A stretch of DNA of 64,000 nt, taken from NCBI GenBank assembly GCA_910574455.1, contig CAJSYZ010000012.1, positions 613,317 to 677,316 of the forward strand, written 5' to 3'. Under the pieces are notes generated by a model. It was not told the DNA's origin and searched no databases. It saw nothing but the letters and a program-made list of their open reading frames with translations. Positions 24,432 to 37,400 of this stretch are shown here, piece after piece. This DNA comes from Trichaptum fuscoviolaceum (taxonomy: Eukaryota; Basidiomycota; Agaricomycetes; Hymenochaetales; Trichaptaceae). Position numbers and translations under genes: made by a program. Every line of letters starts with the position of its first letter. Position 1 is the stretch's first letter.

Positions 24432-27400
24432 TCAGTCCTTGCGTGTCGTTGGTACAACGATCCGCGGAAAATTGGCAAAGGTAAGCATGTCATCAATAGC
24501 GAATGCTGGGAGCGCATAGGTGAAATCGCCGAGATCAGCCCTCGTCCAACGTCGAAGACCCTTGACACAAGTTTCGGTAATTATTCCGCCCCATTTGCCA
24601 TCCAAGGTAGCAATCAGAGAACCAGAATCACCACTTTTTGCGAAACTGTAGTAGTATTTTGAAGGTATATTCCAGACAAACCGTACATCCCTTTGTTTCA
24701 ACGTTGGCAGTGGCGTCGGGCTGCCGCCGAGTGTCCTACTAATGACTGCGTAGATCGCAGACTCTATCGGGTTCGCTTCTCCAACTGTTACACCGGTGGC
24801 AGCACCAGCCTTTATCACCGCAATCTCTTGATTGAATTGAACCGACCTTTCGATATACCCTGACTTGATTTCGAGACGTCCATTCGTAGGGTACGGAACC
24901 TTTGCTTTTCTATAGGCCGACCGAATACGCACGACATTGGTCTCAGGATGCTGCCCGAAGTGAATGACGTTACACTGAAAGTTCGTTTCGTTGACTTTCT
25001 TGTCGAACAGCTGCACGAGGGCAAACTCAGAATTGAAACCGAATTCATGCCCAATCTCGGCACAGGTAACCCCGTCTGGATGCGAATAGACAACATAGCC
25101 AATGGTCCCAGCGCGAGTCCCATTAGTAGGTTCGGTGAGGACGTAATTTTCAATCTTCTTATGGATTCGGTTACAGCCCTCTAATGCATTACTGATAGAT
25201 TCGGAGAGCTGAAGGACCTTTCTCCTTTCTTCGGAAATATTGATTGTCATTCCACCATAAGGAGAATAATTAGGGATATTTGGGACTGCGATGCGTTCGC
25301 TATCATCTGCTATTAAATTCTTCGAGATCAACGCCAGAGCCCGATAGCATTCAACAGCATTGAGTTCGCTATACTCTCTTTTGAAAACGTATTCCACGCT
25401 TTCTCCAATGCTTCTCGGATACTAATGACGCGGGCATCAGGTAGAATATGGACTAGATACTGCTTGTCCTCGATGATTGGTACCACGGGTTCTGGTGTCT
25501 CGACCTCGTCAACTGACATCCGATTCTCATCATCTGCTGAACCCTGGTCCTCCGAGTTGTCATTTCGGCGGGTTCCAAAGGCGTCGACACGTTCATCAAT
25601 TATAATCCAATTAGAGTCGGAAACGACAGCATGACGACTGATCAAACTGAACAGTTCGTTGCTCCCTTGAAGTTTGATGATGGGACCCCATGTACTGAAA
25701 GTGTCCTGACCACTAACTCCTATGCTTGTTCCTCGAAGGGTTGAAGTGTATGCCTCTAGAGAATTAATTATAGATTCAGGAGATCTGGGTTTACTGGGGT
25801 CTCCAATCAATATTTTATTGGGCGGAAGGACGAGAGCCGGGCTGAACGGAATTTTGGATTCAGATGCCAGTGGTCGAAAACGAGGTAAGGGAACATTCTC
25901 TGTCGGGTCCTCCGTTTCTTGGCCGAGACTTCCGAACCCAGACGCGGGAGCGGCAAGGCCATCGACTACATGTGATTGTCCAGGTGCTGGTACGGGGCCA
26001 GGTAGTTGTTCGTGTTCGAGAGGTTTTCCGTCGTCCAGGGGATTAGGGGTTGGTACCACCCCACTTGCGGAACAGGACTGAGGAATGGCCTCGCGAAATT
26101 CTACCTCGAACCGCCCTGATAATGTCCAGCGCTTGCGAATGGAGCTTCTAATCGCGTCGGCGCATTCACAATAAACATCACCAACAGGCCTCTCGTAGTC
26201 GGAGGGCATAAGCACCCTCCAACTCGGACGGTATTACTCCAATCCACACGACAACAGGATCTGACCTCCCGTCTTCCCCCTTCCCGTCTTTATGATATCC
26301 AATCTTGCATATATCTATGCATGTCACGGTATGCCTGACGTGAAAGCGATCAAAAGCGTCTTCAAATATAGGTAGCAAAACGGGCCATTGCCCGATCAGA
26401 GGGCAGTTGTTGTCAAGGACGTTTATGTGCTTCATTGCTTTCTCGCGCTTATGCGGTCCCGGAATGTTCCCCTGGCGTCCCACAAAAAATCCACTACGCC
26501 CGACAGGAACAGCGTTGGTCGGACATCCCCAGTAATAATTGAGATGATCCTTCAGATCCCAAATCCTCCGAGTCTTCACAGGTTTTTTCGCTTCCAATGA
26601 TATGATATTAGAACTGTCTGTGAGAAGGGTCGTATCCGGGATTGTCTTCTGTGTCACTGCCAGTGGCGGCGGTAGAGGTACCGGCCATACACCATGTACT
26701 GGGGGTCCATTGAACGTCTAATGGAGGCAGAAGGGGAAACGGTAACAAATCAGCATGGCTGGGGAAAAAGCAAATGACATAGCACGACATACGTTTACGC
26801 TGTCATCAATCTTTGACAATTGCGTTTCGCGAAATGTAGAGTCTTCCTTGTTTGTTGCGAAAGCGTCTTCCTTGCTTGTAGCGATACCGGAACTCAGGCT
26901 GAGTTGTTTCACTCCCGAGGACGTCTCTTGTGTCACTCGTGGCGGCAACTTCTGCTTACTGTCTACTGGAGGCGCATTGGACGTCTTTAGATGAGACGAT
27001 GAGAATTCATTATGCATGATAACAAACAAAAGTAGCATGACATACGTTTACGCTGTCATCAATCTTTGACAATTGCGTTTCGCGAAATGTAGAGTCTTCC
27101 TTGTTTGTTGCGAAAGCGTCTTCCTTGCTTGTAGCGATACCGGAACTCAGGCTGAGTTGTTTCACTCCCGAGGACGTCTCTTGTGTAACTCGTGGCGGCA
27201 ACTTCTGCTTACTGTCTACTGGAGGCGCATTGGACGTCTTCAGATGAGACGATGAGAATTCATTATGCATGATAACAAACAAAAGTAGCACGACATACGT
27301 TTACGCTGTCATCAATCTTCGGCAATTGCGTTTCGCGAGGAGTAGAGTCTTCATCGCTTGTTGCAATACCGGAACGATGGTGTTTCTTATCTTTCTGTGT

Positions 27401-27768
27401 CACCCGCCGTCGCCGCGGAGGCTTCAACTGCTTGCTGTCTACTGGAGGCGCATTGGACGTCTACAGTCGAGACAATGAGAAATTAGCAGGGCAGTAAATA
27501 ACTTGAAAGTAAGATATCAAGACACACGTTAGCTAGAGTCGTGTTTGGCGCGAAGATGGCTTGTATGGTTCTTAGAAAACCTCGCAATTTCGTGCGGACT
27601 TTGGGGGGGTTCCTCTTCGAGTCCGAGTCGGAATGAAGACAACAGATTAATATTCGAATGACTTGAAGATACTAGTAGTACTAGTAGTAGTAGCACTTCA
27701 CTCACTTCAAGTTTACGATGATTACTGGCGAACTCGGAACGGACTCGCTCTCTCCTCCGTGGCCACAT
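24432..27768 (-). CDS. trypsin-fold protein, paralogue B (two frameshifts)
   Basis: Paralogue B, the most divergent of the four close copies in its middle. Exon 1 is MWPRRRERVRSEFASNHRKL-E at 27768. It splices (GTGAGT..CGAAG) to RNPPKVRTKLRGFLRTIQAI and then three repeat exons (near 27299-27460, 27046-27237 and 26793-26984), then the main exon from 26717. The protease-like half has AEIGHEFGFNSEFALVQLF, AGAATGVTVG and KSGDSGSLIA. The frame breaks at about 26214 (extra C) and again near 25400, where EALEKA should join VFKREYSELNAVECY. It shares the B/C type 5' end but has its own linker sequence (DENRMSVDEVETPEPVVP). It is either a pseudogene or carries sequence errors. Confidence 0.7.
26793..27460 (-). 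repeat. tandem repeat exons of gene B (3 units, 253 bp period)
   Basis: Three copies of an exon-plus-intron unit. Each exon begins TSNAPPV and ends RETQLSKIDDSVN or close to it, and is followed by a GTATGT donor. The unit length is 253 bp (the same bases recur at 27038 and 27291). Exon lengths are multiples of three. Confidence 0.85.
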
Positions 27769-28158
27769 TACGAATGCCTGCGAGACAAGATTATGAGGAC
27801 AGGAGTGAATACGACAGGTCAACTTGAATACGGGAAGGATGGAAACTCAAAAGGAAAGGGCATACCATCGATTACGAGACAAGACCATTTCTTTTACTTT
27901 ATATACTACTAGTCACGGTACTTGAAGTTCCTCCGAGTCTGAGTCAGCCTGCACCGTGACACGCGGCGGTGCGGCACTCAGGCTGCCAACTGGCAGTTGA
28001 AACTACTACTAAGAATAATACTTCAAGAGTCGTTCAGGCTCAATACTCAAGTTCGCAACAGGTATTCCATTAGTACTAGCGTACAACAACACACAACAAA
28101 AGCAGAAAAGCATGAAACTAGTAAGAATAGTAGTGGAGGAATGCGGAAGAAAGACAGA

Positions 28159-31100
28159 TTAACAAAGTAAAGATACATTGTTCAGAGTCAGTCCTTGCGT
28201 GTCGTTGGTACAACGATCGGCGGAAATTTGGCAATAGGTAAGCATCTCATCAATAGCGAATGCTGGGAGCGCGTAGGTGAAATCGCCGTTGTCAGCACCT
28301 GTGCTAACTTGAAGACCCTTGACACAAGTTTCGGTAATTATTCCGCCCCATTTGCCGTCCAAGGTAGCAATCAGAGAACCAGAATCACCACTTTTTGCGA
28401 AACAGTAGTCGTATTTTGAAGGTATATTCCAGACAAGGCGTGCAGCTCCTTTTTTCAACTTTGCCAGTGGCGGATTCGTCGGGTTGCCGCCGAGTGTCCT
28501 ATTTATGACTGCGTAGATCGCAGACTCCATCGGGTTCGCATATCCAACTGTTACACCAGTGGTAGCACCAGCCTTTAACACCGCAATCTCATGATTGAAT
28601 TGATCCGACCTTTCGATATACCCTGACTTGATTTCGAGACGTCCATTCGTAGGGTACGGAACCTTTGCTTTTCTATAGGCCGACCGAATACGCACGACAT
28701 TGGTCTCAGGATGCTGCCCGAAGTGAATGACGTTACACTGAAAGTTCGTTTCGTTGACTTTCTTGTCGAACAGCTGCACGAGGGCAAACTCAGAATTGAA
28801 ACCGAATTCATGCCCAATCTCGGCACAGGTCTGCGAGCCTGAATGCGAATAGCCAACATAGCCAATGGTCCCAGCGCGAGTCCCATTAGGTTCGAGTAGG
28901 TTGAAATTTTCGTAAACCTTCCGATGGATTTCGTGATAGTCCCCCATTGCTTTAGTGGTAGATTTGGAGAGCGCAGAGGCTATTTCGATTTCTTGGGAAA
29001 TGTTGATTGTCATTCCACCATAAGGAGCATACTTAGCGCTTGGGACTGCGATGCTTCCGCTACCATCTGCTTGTAAATCCTTCGAGATCAATTCCAGTTT
29101 GTCAAGTCGTTCTTTGCATCTCTGCCTTTGTCTTCCAAGCTCATTTAACGCTCGACAGAATTCGTTGTCGATAAAGGAACGGTAGGCATCAGGTAGAATA
29201 TGGACTAGATATAGTTCACGCTTGTCCTCGACGTCTGATACACGCTGGTCCTCGTCAGCTGGGTTTTCAACGGCGTCCACTAGTTCGTTGATGGTAGTTT
29301 CACTAGAGGCGGAAAATATAGCATGTCCGTTAATCAAACTGAACAGTTTATCCAACCCCTGAAATTTGATGATGGGACCCCATGTACTGAAAGTGTCCTG
29401 ACCACTAACTCCTATGCTTGTTCCTCGAAGGGTTGAAGTGTATGCCTCTAGAGACTTAATTATAGATTCAGGAGATCTGGGTTCACTGAAGTCTCCGGCC
29501 AAAATTTTATCAGGCGGAAGGTCAAGAGCCGTGCTGTCCGGAATTATGGTATCAGGTGCCAGTGGTCGAAAACAAGGTAAGGAAACGTTCTCTGTCGGGT
29601 CCTTGGTTTCTTGGCCGAGACTTCCGAACCCAGACGCGGGAGCGGCAAGGCCATCGACTACATGTGATTGTCCAGGTGCTGGTACGGGGCCAGGTAGTTG
29701 TTCGTGTTCGAGAGGTTTTCCGTCGTCCAGGGGATTAGGGGTTGGTACCACTCCACTTGCGGGACAGGACTGAGGAATGGCCTCGCGAAATTCTACCTCG
29801 AACCGCCCTGATAATGTCCAGCGCTTGCGAATGGAGCTTCTAATCGCGTCGGCGCATTCACAATAAACATCACCAACAGGCCTCTCGTAGTCGGAGGGCA
29901 TAAGCACCTCCAACTCGGACGGTATTACTCCAATCCACACGACAACAGGATCTGACCTCCCGTCTTCCCCCTTCCCGTCTTTATGATATCCAATCTTGCA
30001 TATATCTATGCATGTCACGGTATGCCTGACGTGAAAGCGATCAAAAGCGTCTTCAAATATAGGTAGCAAAACGGGCCATTGCCTGATCAGAGGGCAGTTG
30101 TTGTCAAGGACGTTTATGTGCTTCATCGCTTTCTCGCGCTTATGCGGTCCCGGAATGTTCCCCTGGCGTCCCACAAAAAATCCACTACGCCCGACAGGAA
30201 CAGCGTTGGTCGGACATCCCCAGTAATAATTGAGATGATCCTTCAGATCCCAAATCCTCCGAGTCTTCACAGGTTTTTTCGCTTCCAATGATATGATATT
30301 AGAACTGTCTGTGAGAAGGGTCGTATCCGGGATTGTCTTCTGTGTCACTGCCAGTGGCGGCGGTAGAGGTACCGGCCATACACCATGTACTGGGGGTCCA
30401 TTGAACGTCTAATGGAGGCAGAAGGGGAAACGGTAACAAATCAGCATGGCTGGGGAAAAAGCAAATGACATAGCACGACATACATCTACGATGTCACCAA
30501 TCTTCGACAATTGCGTTTCGCGAACTGGCGCGGCCACCGCAGTATCGGTAGCCTGAGAGTCTTCCTTGCTTGTAGCGATACCGGAACTCAGGCTGAGTTG
30601 TTTCACTCCCGAGGACGTCTCTTGTGTCACTCGTGGCGGCAACTTCTGCTTACTGTCTACTGGAGGCGCATTGGACGTCTTTAGATGAGACGATGAGAAT
30701 TCATTATGCATGATAACAAACAAAAGTAGCATGACATACGTTTACGCTGTCATCAATCTTTGACAATTGCGTTTCGCGAAATGTAGAGTCTTCCTTGTTT
30801 GTTGCGAAAGCGTCTTCCTTGCTTGTAGCGATACCGGAACTCAGGCTGAGTTGTTTCACTCCCGAGGACGTCTCTTGTGTCACTCGTGGCGGCAACTTCT
30901 GCTTACTGTCTACTGGAGGCGCATTGGACGTCTTTAGATGAGACGATGAGAATTCATTATGCATGATAACAAACAAAAGTAGCATGACATACGTTTACGC
31001 TGTCATCAATCTTTGACAATTGCGTTTCGCGAAATGTAGAGTCTTCCTTGTTTGTTGCGAAAGCGTCTTCCTTGCTTGTAGCGATACCGGAACTCAGGCT

Positions 31101-31968
31101 GAGTTGTTTCACTCCCGAGGACGTCTCTTGTGTCACTCGTGGCGGCAACTTCTGCTTACTGTCTACTGGAGGCGCATTGGACGTCTTTAGATGAGACGAT
31201 GAGAATTCATTATGCATGATAACAAACAAAAGTAGCATGACATACGTTTACGCTGTCATCAATCTTTGACAATTGCGTTTCGCGAAATGTAGAGTCTTCC
31301 TTGTTTGTTGCGAAAGCGTCTTCCTTGCTTGTAGCGATACCGGAACTCAGGCTGAGTTGTTTCACTCCCGAGGACGTCTCTTGTGTAACTCGTGGCGGCA
31401 ACTTCTGCTTACTGTCTACTGGAGGCGCATTGGACGTCTTCAGATGAGACGATGAGAATTCATTATGCATGATAACAAACAAAAGTAGCACGACATACGT
31501 TTACGCTGTCATCAATCTTCGGCAATTGCGTTTCGCGAGGAGTAGAGTCTTCATCGCTTGTTGCAATACCGGAACGATGGTGTTTCTTATCTTTCTGTGT
31601 CACCCGCCGTCGCCGCGGAGGCTTCAACTGCTTGCTGTCTACTGGAGGCGCATTGGACGTCTACAGTCGAGACAATGAGAAATTAGCAGGGCAGTAAATA
31701 ACTTGAAAGTAAGATATCAAGACACACGTTAGCTAGAGTCGTGTTTGGCGCGAAGATGGCTTGTATGGTTCTTAGAAAACCTCGCAATTTCGTGCGGACT
31801 TTGGGGGGGTTCCTCTTCGAGTCCGAGTCGGAATGAAGACAACAGATTAATATTCGAATGACTTGAAGATACTAGTAGTACTAGTAGTAGTAGCACTTCA
31901 CTCACTTCAAGTTTACGATGATTACTGGCGAACTCGGAACGGACTCGCTCTCTCCTCCGTGGCCACAT
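28159..31968 (-). CDS. trypsin-fold protein, paralogue C (3' frameshift)
   Basis: Paralogue C, the longest. Same first exons as B (MWPRRRER at 31968), then five tandem repeat exons: 31660-31499, 31437-31246, 31184-30993, 30931-30740 and 30678-30484. The main exon opens at 30408 and is uninterrupted for over 2.2 kb. It carries the N-terminal domain (VVVWIGVIPSELE), a Pro-rich linker, NGHAIF, EFALVQLF, AGATTGVTVG and KSGDSGSLIA with GKWGGII. Near the 3' end an extra A at about 28231 (GCAATAGG versus GCATAGG in A and D) changes the frame, so MLTYAKFPPIVVPTTRKD is replaced by an unrelated tail. Apart from that it could be functional. Neighbours are near-identical copies on both sides. Confidence 0.78.
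30484..31660 (-). repeat. tandem repeat exons of gene C (5 units, 253 bp period)
   Basis: Five exon-intron units in a row. The three middle units are almost identical to each other and exactly 253 bp apart (30732, 30985, 31238, 31491 are equivalent positions). The outer two are diverged (162 nt and 195 nt exons). All exons start and end in phase 0. Each full unit exon also contains the palindrome AACTCAGGCTGAGTT. Confidence 0.9.
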
Positions 31969-32387
31969 TACGAATGCCTGCGAGACAAGATTATGAGGAC
32001 AGGAGTGAATACGACAGGTCAACTTGAATACGGGAAGGATGGAAACTCAAAAGGAAAGGGCATACCATCGATTACGAGACAAGACCATTTCTTTTACTTT
32101 ATATACTACTAGTCACGGTACTTGAAGTTCCTCCGAGTCTGAGTCAGCCTGCACCGTGACACGCGGCGGTGCGGCACTCAGGCTGCCAACTGGCAGTTGA
32201 AACTACTACTAAGAATAATACTTCAAGAGTCGTTCAGGCTCAATACTCAAGTTCGCAACAGGTATTCCATTAGTACTAGCGTACAACAACACACAACAAA
32301 AGCAGAAAAGCATGAAACTAGTAAGAATAGTAGTGGAGGAATGCGGAAGAAAGACAGATTAACAAAGTAAAGATACATTGTTCAGAG

Positions 32388-35300
32388 TCAGTCCTTGCGT
32401 GTCGTTGGTACAACGATCGGCGGAAATTTGGCATAGGTAAGCATCTCATCAATAGCGAATGCTGGGAGCGCGTAGGTGAAATCGCCGTTGTCAGCACCTG
32501 TGCTAACTTGAAGACCCTTGACACAAGTTTCGGTAATTATTCCGCCCCATTTGCCGTCCAAGGTAGCAATCAGAGAACCAGAATCACCACTTTTTGCGAA
32601 ACAGTAGTCGTATTTTGAAGGTATATTCCAGACAAGGCGTGCAGCTCCTTTTTTCAACTTTGCCAGTGGCGGATTCGTCGGGTTGCCGCCGAGTGTCCTA
32701 TTTATGACTGCGTAGATCGCAGACTCCATCGGGTTCGCATATCCAACTGTTACACCAGTGGTAGCACCAGCCTTTAACACCGCAATCTCATGATTGAATT
32801 GATCCGACCTTTCGATATACCCTGACTTGATTTCGAGACGTCCATTCGTAGGGTACGGAACCTTTGCTTTTCTATAGGCCGACCGAATACGCACGACATT
32901 GGTCTCAGGATGCTGCCCGAAGTGAATGACGTTACACTGAAAGTTCGTTTCGTTGACTTTCTTGTCGAACAGCTGCACGAGGGCAAACTCAGAATTGAAA
33001 CCGAATTCATGCCCAATCTCGGCACAGGTCTGCGAGCCTGAATGCGAATAGCCAACATAGCCAATGGTCCCAGCGCGAGTCCCATTAGGTTCGAGTAGGT
33101 TGAAATTTTCGTAAACCTTCCGATGGATTTCGTGATAGTCCCCCATTGCTTTAGTGGTAGATTTGGAGAGCGCAGAGGCATTTCGATTTCTTGGGAAATG
33201 TTGATTGTCATTCCACCATAAGGAGCATACTTAGCGCTTGGGACTGCGATGCTTCCGCTACCATCTGCTTGTAAATCCTTCGAGATCAATTCCAGTTTGT
33301 CAAGTCGTTCTTTGCATCTCTGCCTTTGTCTTCCAAGCTCATTTAACGCTCGACAGAATTCGTTGTCGATAAAGGAACGGTAGGCATCAGGTAGAATATG
33401 GACTAGATATAGTTCACGCTTGTCCTCGACGTCTGATACACGCTGGTCCTCGTCAGCTGGGTTTTCAACGGCGTCCACTAGTTCGTTGATGGTAGTTTCA
33501 CTAGAGGCGGAAAATATAGCATGTCCGTTAATCAAACTGAACAGTTTATCCAACCCCTGAAATTTGATGATGGGACCCCATGTACTGAAAGTGTCCTGAC
33601 CACTAACTCCTATGCTTGTTCCTCGAAGGGTTGAAGTGTATGCCTCTAGAGACTTAATTATAGATTCAGGAGATCTGGGTTCACTGAAGTCTCCGGCCAA
33701 AATTTTATCAGGCGGAAGGTCAAGAGCCGTGCTGTCCGGAATTATGGTATCAGGTGCCAGTGGTCGAAAACAAGGTAAGGAAACGTTCTCTGTCGGGTCC
33801 TTGGTTTCTTGGCCGAGACTTCCGAACCCAGACGCGGGAGCGGCAAGGCCATCGACTACATGTGATTGTCCAGGTGCTGGTACGGGGCCAGGTAGTTGTT
33901 CGTGTTCGAGAGGTTTTCCGTCGTCCAGGGGATTAGGGGTTGGTACCACTCCACTTGCGGGACAGGACTGAGGAATGGCCTCGCGAAATTCTACCTCGAA
34001 CCGCCCTGATAATGTCCAGCGCTTGCGAATGGAGCTTCTAATCGCGTCGGCGCATTCACAATAAACATCACCAACAGGCCTCTCGTAGTCGGAGGGCATA
34101 AGCACCTCCAACTCGGACGGTATTACTCCAATCCACACGACAACAGGATCTGACCTCCCGTCTTCCCCCTTCCCGTCTTTATGATATCCAATCTTGCATA
34201 TATCTATGCATGTCACGGTATGCCTGACGTGAAAGCGATCAAAAGCGTCTTCAAATATAGGTAGCAAAACGGGCCATTGCCTGATCAGAGGGCAGTTGTT
34301 GTCAAGGACGTTTATGTGCTTCATCGCTTTCTCGCGCTTATGCGGTCCCGGAATGTTCCCCTGGCGTCCCACAAAAAATCCACTACGCCCGACAGGAACA
34401 GCGTTGGTCGGACATCCCCAGTAATAATTGAGATGATCCTTCAGATCCCAAATCCTCCGAGTCTTCACAGGTTTTTTTCGCTTCCAATGATATGATATTA
34501 GAACTGTCTGTGAGAAGGGTCGTATCCGGGATTGTCTTCTGTGTCACTGCCAGTGGCGGCGGTAGAGGTACCGGCCATACACCATGTACTGGGGGTCCAT
34601 TGAACGTCTAATGGAGGCAGAAGGGGAAACGGTAACAAATCAGCATGGCTGGGGAAAAAGCAAATGACATAGCACGACATACATCTACGATGTCACCAAT
34701 CTTCGACAATTGCGTTTCGCGAACTGGCGCGGCCACCGCAGTATCGGTAGCCTGAGAGTCTTCCTTGCTTGTAGCGATACCGGAACTCAGGCTGAGTTGT
34801 TTCACTCCCGAGGACGTCTCTTGTGTCACTCGTGGCGGCAACTTCTGCTTACTGTCTACTGGAGGCGCATTGGACGTCTTTAGATGAGACGATGAGAATT
34901 CATTATGCATGATAACAAACAAAAGTAGCACGACATACGTTTACGCTGTCATCAATCTTTGACAATTGCGTTTCGCGAACTGGCGAGGCAACCGCAGCAT
35001 CGGCAGAATCCTGCTTGCCAGTGAGATAGAGATGGAACAGGGAGAATGAGAACAGGACATACTCGGTTGTTAACTTTTTTGCCATCGTAAACAAACGTTA
35101 TCTTGATGTCAGGCAGTGTTGAAACAAGTAAGAAGGGGGAACACATCAACATCATGGCAGATTAAAAGAAATATCAAGACATTTTACTTCAAGTTCGGCG
35201 TTTGAATTGTTGTTGCTACTAGTCGGTAAGTTTGGCTGCATCAATTGTTGGATGAAGTCTCTCTTGTCAGGAGTAAGGTTGGAAAGCTTGAGCAGAAGCG

Positions 35301-35572
35301 AAAGGCAGAATGTCAGTATAACTTAGTAAGAGGCCACCAAACAATTCTTGTGGCATAGTACAAAACACACATTGTATATTAGTTTGTAAATTTCCGACTG
35401 CCATCCTGCCAGTGAGTGGGAGTCAGCCTGTGCGCCGTCACTGCCAGTGGCATCGCGTCGGAGTGGTACTATCTTTGCCTTCGAGTTGAGAGCAACAGGT
35501 AAATACGGATAGCAATATATGAACTTTGAAAGAAGGGCATACATCAAATTCAAGTTGCACGACATCCGACAT
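32388..35572 (-). CDS. trypsin-fold protein, paralogue D (two frameshifts)
   Basis: Paralogue D. Its main exon (from 34607) is almost base-for-base identical to C, but its 5' exons are of the A type: MSDVVQLEFD at 35572, LSNLTPDKRDFIQQLMQ, ITFVYDGKKVNN, QDSADAAVASPVRETQLSK and one full repeat exon (about 34683-34877). It is therefore a recombinant of the two 5' types. The frame is broken by an extra T at about 34472-34478 (seven instead of six) and by a missing T near 33179. The His, Glu and Ser positions are as in A and C, and the C terminus is intact (VVPTTRKD). Confidence 0.75.
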
Positions 35573-36176
35573 TGTTACCAACTGATAGTGGGAAGCCTGA
35601 GAGGGTGGGGGTGCCAGTGGAAGACACTGGCGGCGCTCTTATATTAGTAGTGTTCAAGTTGCCACGCCGGCACTCAGTGGCAGCCTGAGCCTCAGAGGCT
35701 GGGAGTGCCTGGGAGTGCCAGTGACGACTCGGAGTCCAGTGACTCCGACTCCGAGTCGGAGTTGCGACTCCGGGTCGAAGATAGCACTGGCAATCACTCA
35801 GGAGGCTGTGATACTACTTAGGCTGAGTACGATTTAGATGCCTTCAAGTTCACGTTATAAGTCACTATGCCCAATCTGACTTTACGTTCAACAATTGGAG
35901 CTCTACTTGAACTAGAACTTTACCCATTTCAAGGTTTGATCTGCAAGATTGAAGTTGTAACAGCTTTGGAACATCATGATATTTTTGTATCACAATTTGC
36001 AACTACTAAGTAAGGGCACGCAATAAAACCAACAAAACCAGTATGCTAGTGGAGAGATGGACAAGTGAAGGGGAAAAAATAGATAGGCAACGTCGATTCG
36101 GACTTGCTCTCGCTGTCAACTTCAAGGCTGCGGGTCCAAGTCCGGGTCAGTGTCAGCCTGAGCCTGAGGTATCAAA
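35573..36176. other. spacer rich in odd palindromes
   Basis: About 600 bases upstream of gene D. It holds GACTCGGAGTC (35726-35736), a 21-base perfect odd palindrome at 35742-35762 built from ACTCCGACTC arms, and many CAGCCTGAG and GCCAGTG blocks. No gene seen. Confidence 0.6.
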
Positions 36177-36240
36177 CACCTAATGGTGTATCTTCTGAAT
36201 ATAGCCCATATTATCGGGTGAATTATTCACTCACATGAAT
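36177..36240 (+). repeat. left terminal inverted repeat
   Basis: Starts CACCTAATGGTG and continues through ATAGCCCATATTAT. It pairs with 38612-38675 in inverted orientation. Confidence 0.85.
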
Positions 36241-36386
36241 CATTCAGCATTATATTGATAATAAATTACACCTTATAAAAAGATAGATGAATAAATCATG
36301 AATCATTCACTGGCCAAAATAAATTATAATATTTGCTATTTAATGAATATAAACACATATTAGTATATCCTGTCTACATCTCCGGC

Positions 36387-37400
36387 TCACTCGATGGCAA
36401 TAAGGATACACTGCATTACCACCATTTTTGTCTGGATGCCGAGTGCGGAGCCATTTTCCTCACGCGCATTCTGCGTACGCGTGTGCAAGTCAACTCTCAG
36501 ACGCGCCTCCAGCTTCGCAAGCATCACAGACGAGTCGTCGTCCAATTTCACCACAAAGTCCGGATGCACCCAATGCACCTGGCGGCCCGTCATGTGCCAT
36601 TCTGGTCGCACAGAGTACGGGCCATGCTTTGCAAGCGGTACAACTTTTGATATGAGAATTCTGGCAGAGCGTAATTTGTGTTGTTTTCGGGCAGAGGCGC
36701 ACCCACGCTTCCGTCGATGCCCAGTTTAAGAATGCATGCGTCTTGCCGTAGTTCATGTTCACCGATGGCTAGTGCAATCATCTCATTGAAAGTGAGATGG
36801 CCAATCGTGTGCATAAGGATAGGTGAAGGGGAAGAAAACAAGTTAGCGGGAAATGTTGAGACGATCAAAACAGCGAAAGGTGACGCACTCTCTGCCTCAA
36901 GTTGAATCCGCTTCTCCCAGCTGCTCGTAGGCTTACCGACCACAGACCGCATAATCGTCCTACTTGTCCCTACCCTATCATCGTCCCCCTGCACCATTGC
37001 GACTACGCTTGTGGGACACCCAGGTGATCCGTATGAGCATGCGGCGTTCCAAGGCGGAGTCCATCGTCAACACCCCGAGAAGAATATATGTCGAAAAGTA
37101 CTCATCTAGATGCACAGGAGGGAACGGTGGCGACATAACGGATGAAAGGGAGGGAACATCGGATGCCGTGAAGTCGCTGAAGGAGAGGGATGGCGAGGGG
37201 GACGCGGCGCTCAAGGAAGGCGAGACGAGGAAACAGAGCAGCCACGGCAGAGTTGAGGACATGGAAGAAGGTGAATCAGTAAGATGGCGAAGATAGTGAG
37301 GAAAAGAGACTTACTTTGATGTTGATGGGAGCATCATAGTCCTCCAACATAGTAGAAAGAACAGAACGAAACAATGGCGAACGCGCCTTTGCAGTGGAAT
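36387..37400 (-). pseudogene. glycosyltransferase family 31 fragment inside the TIR element
   Basis: GT31 enzymes are Golgi beta-1,3-galactosyltransferase-like proteins. Segments in order on minus: MLEDYDAPINIK before a GTAAGT intron, then LGVLTMDSALERRMLIR, TWVSHKRSRNG, GTSRTIMR, WEKRIQLEAE, MNYGKTHAFLNWASTEAWV and WVHPDFVVKLDDDSSVMLA. The last contains the DDD (DxD-like) metal-binding motif in the expected WVxPDFVVKxDDDS context. Several frame changes (near 36740 and within 36590-36650) and loss of the C-terminal half mark it as a non-functional captured fragment. Confidence 0.78.

Noticed and set aside
26718..31491. Regular 253 bp repeats considered as a CRISPR array or satellite
   Set aside because: The unit is far too long for CRISPR, it contains an exon with splice sites in phase, and the genome is eukaryotic.
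35570..35572. Ubiquitin-like domain in the A/D N-terminal exons (ITFVYDGKKVNN)
   Set aside because: The resemblance to a ubiquitin/SUMO strand is short and the neighbouring exons do not support the fold.
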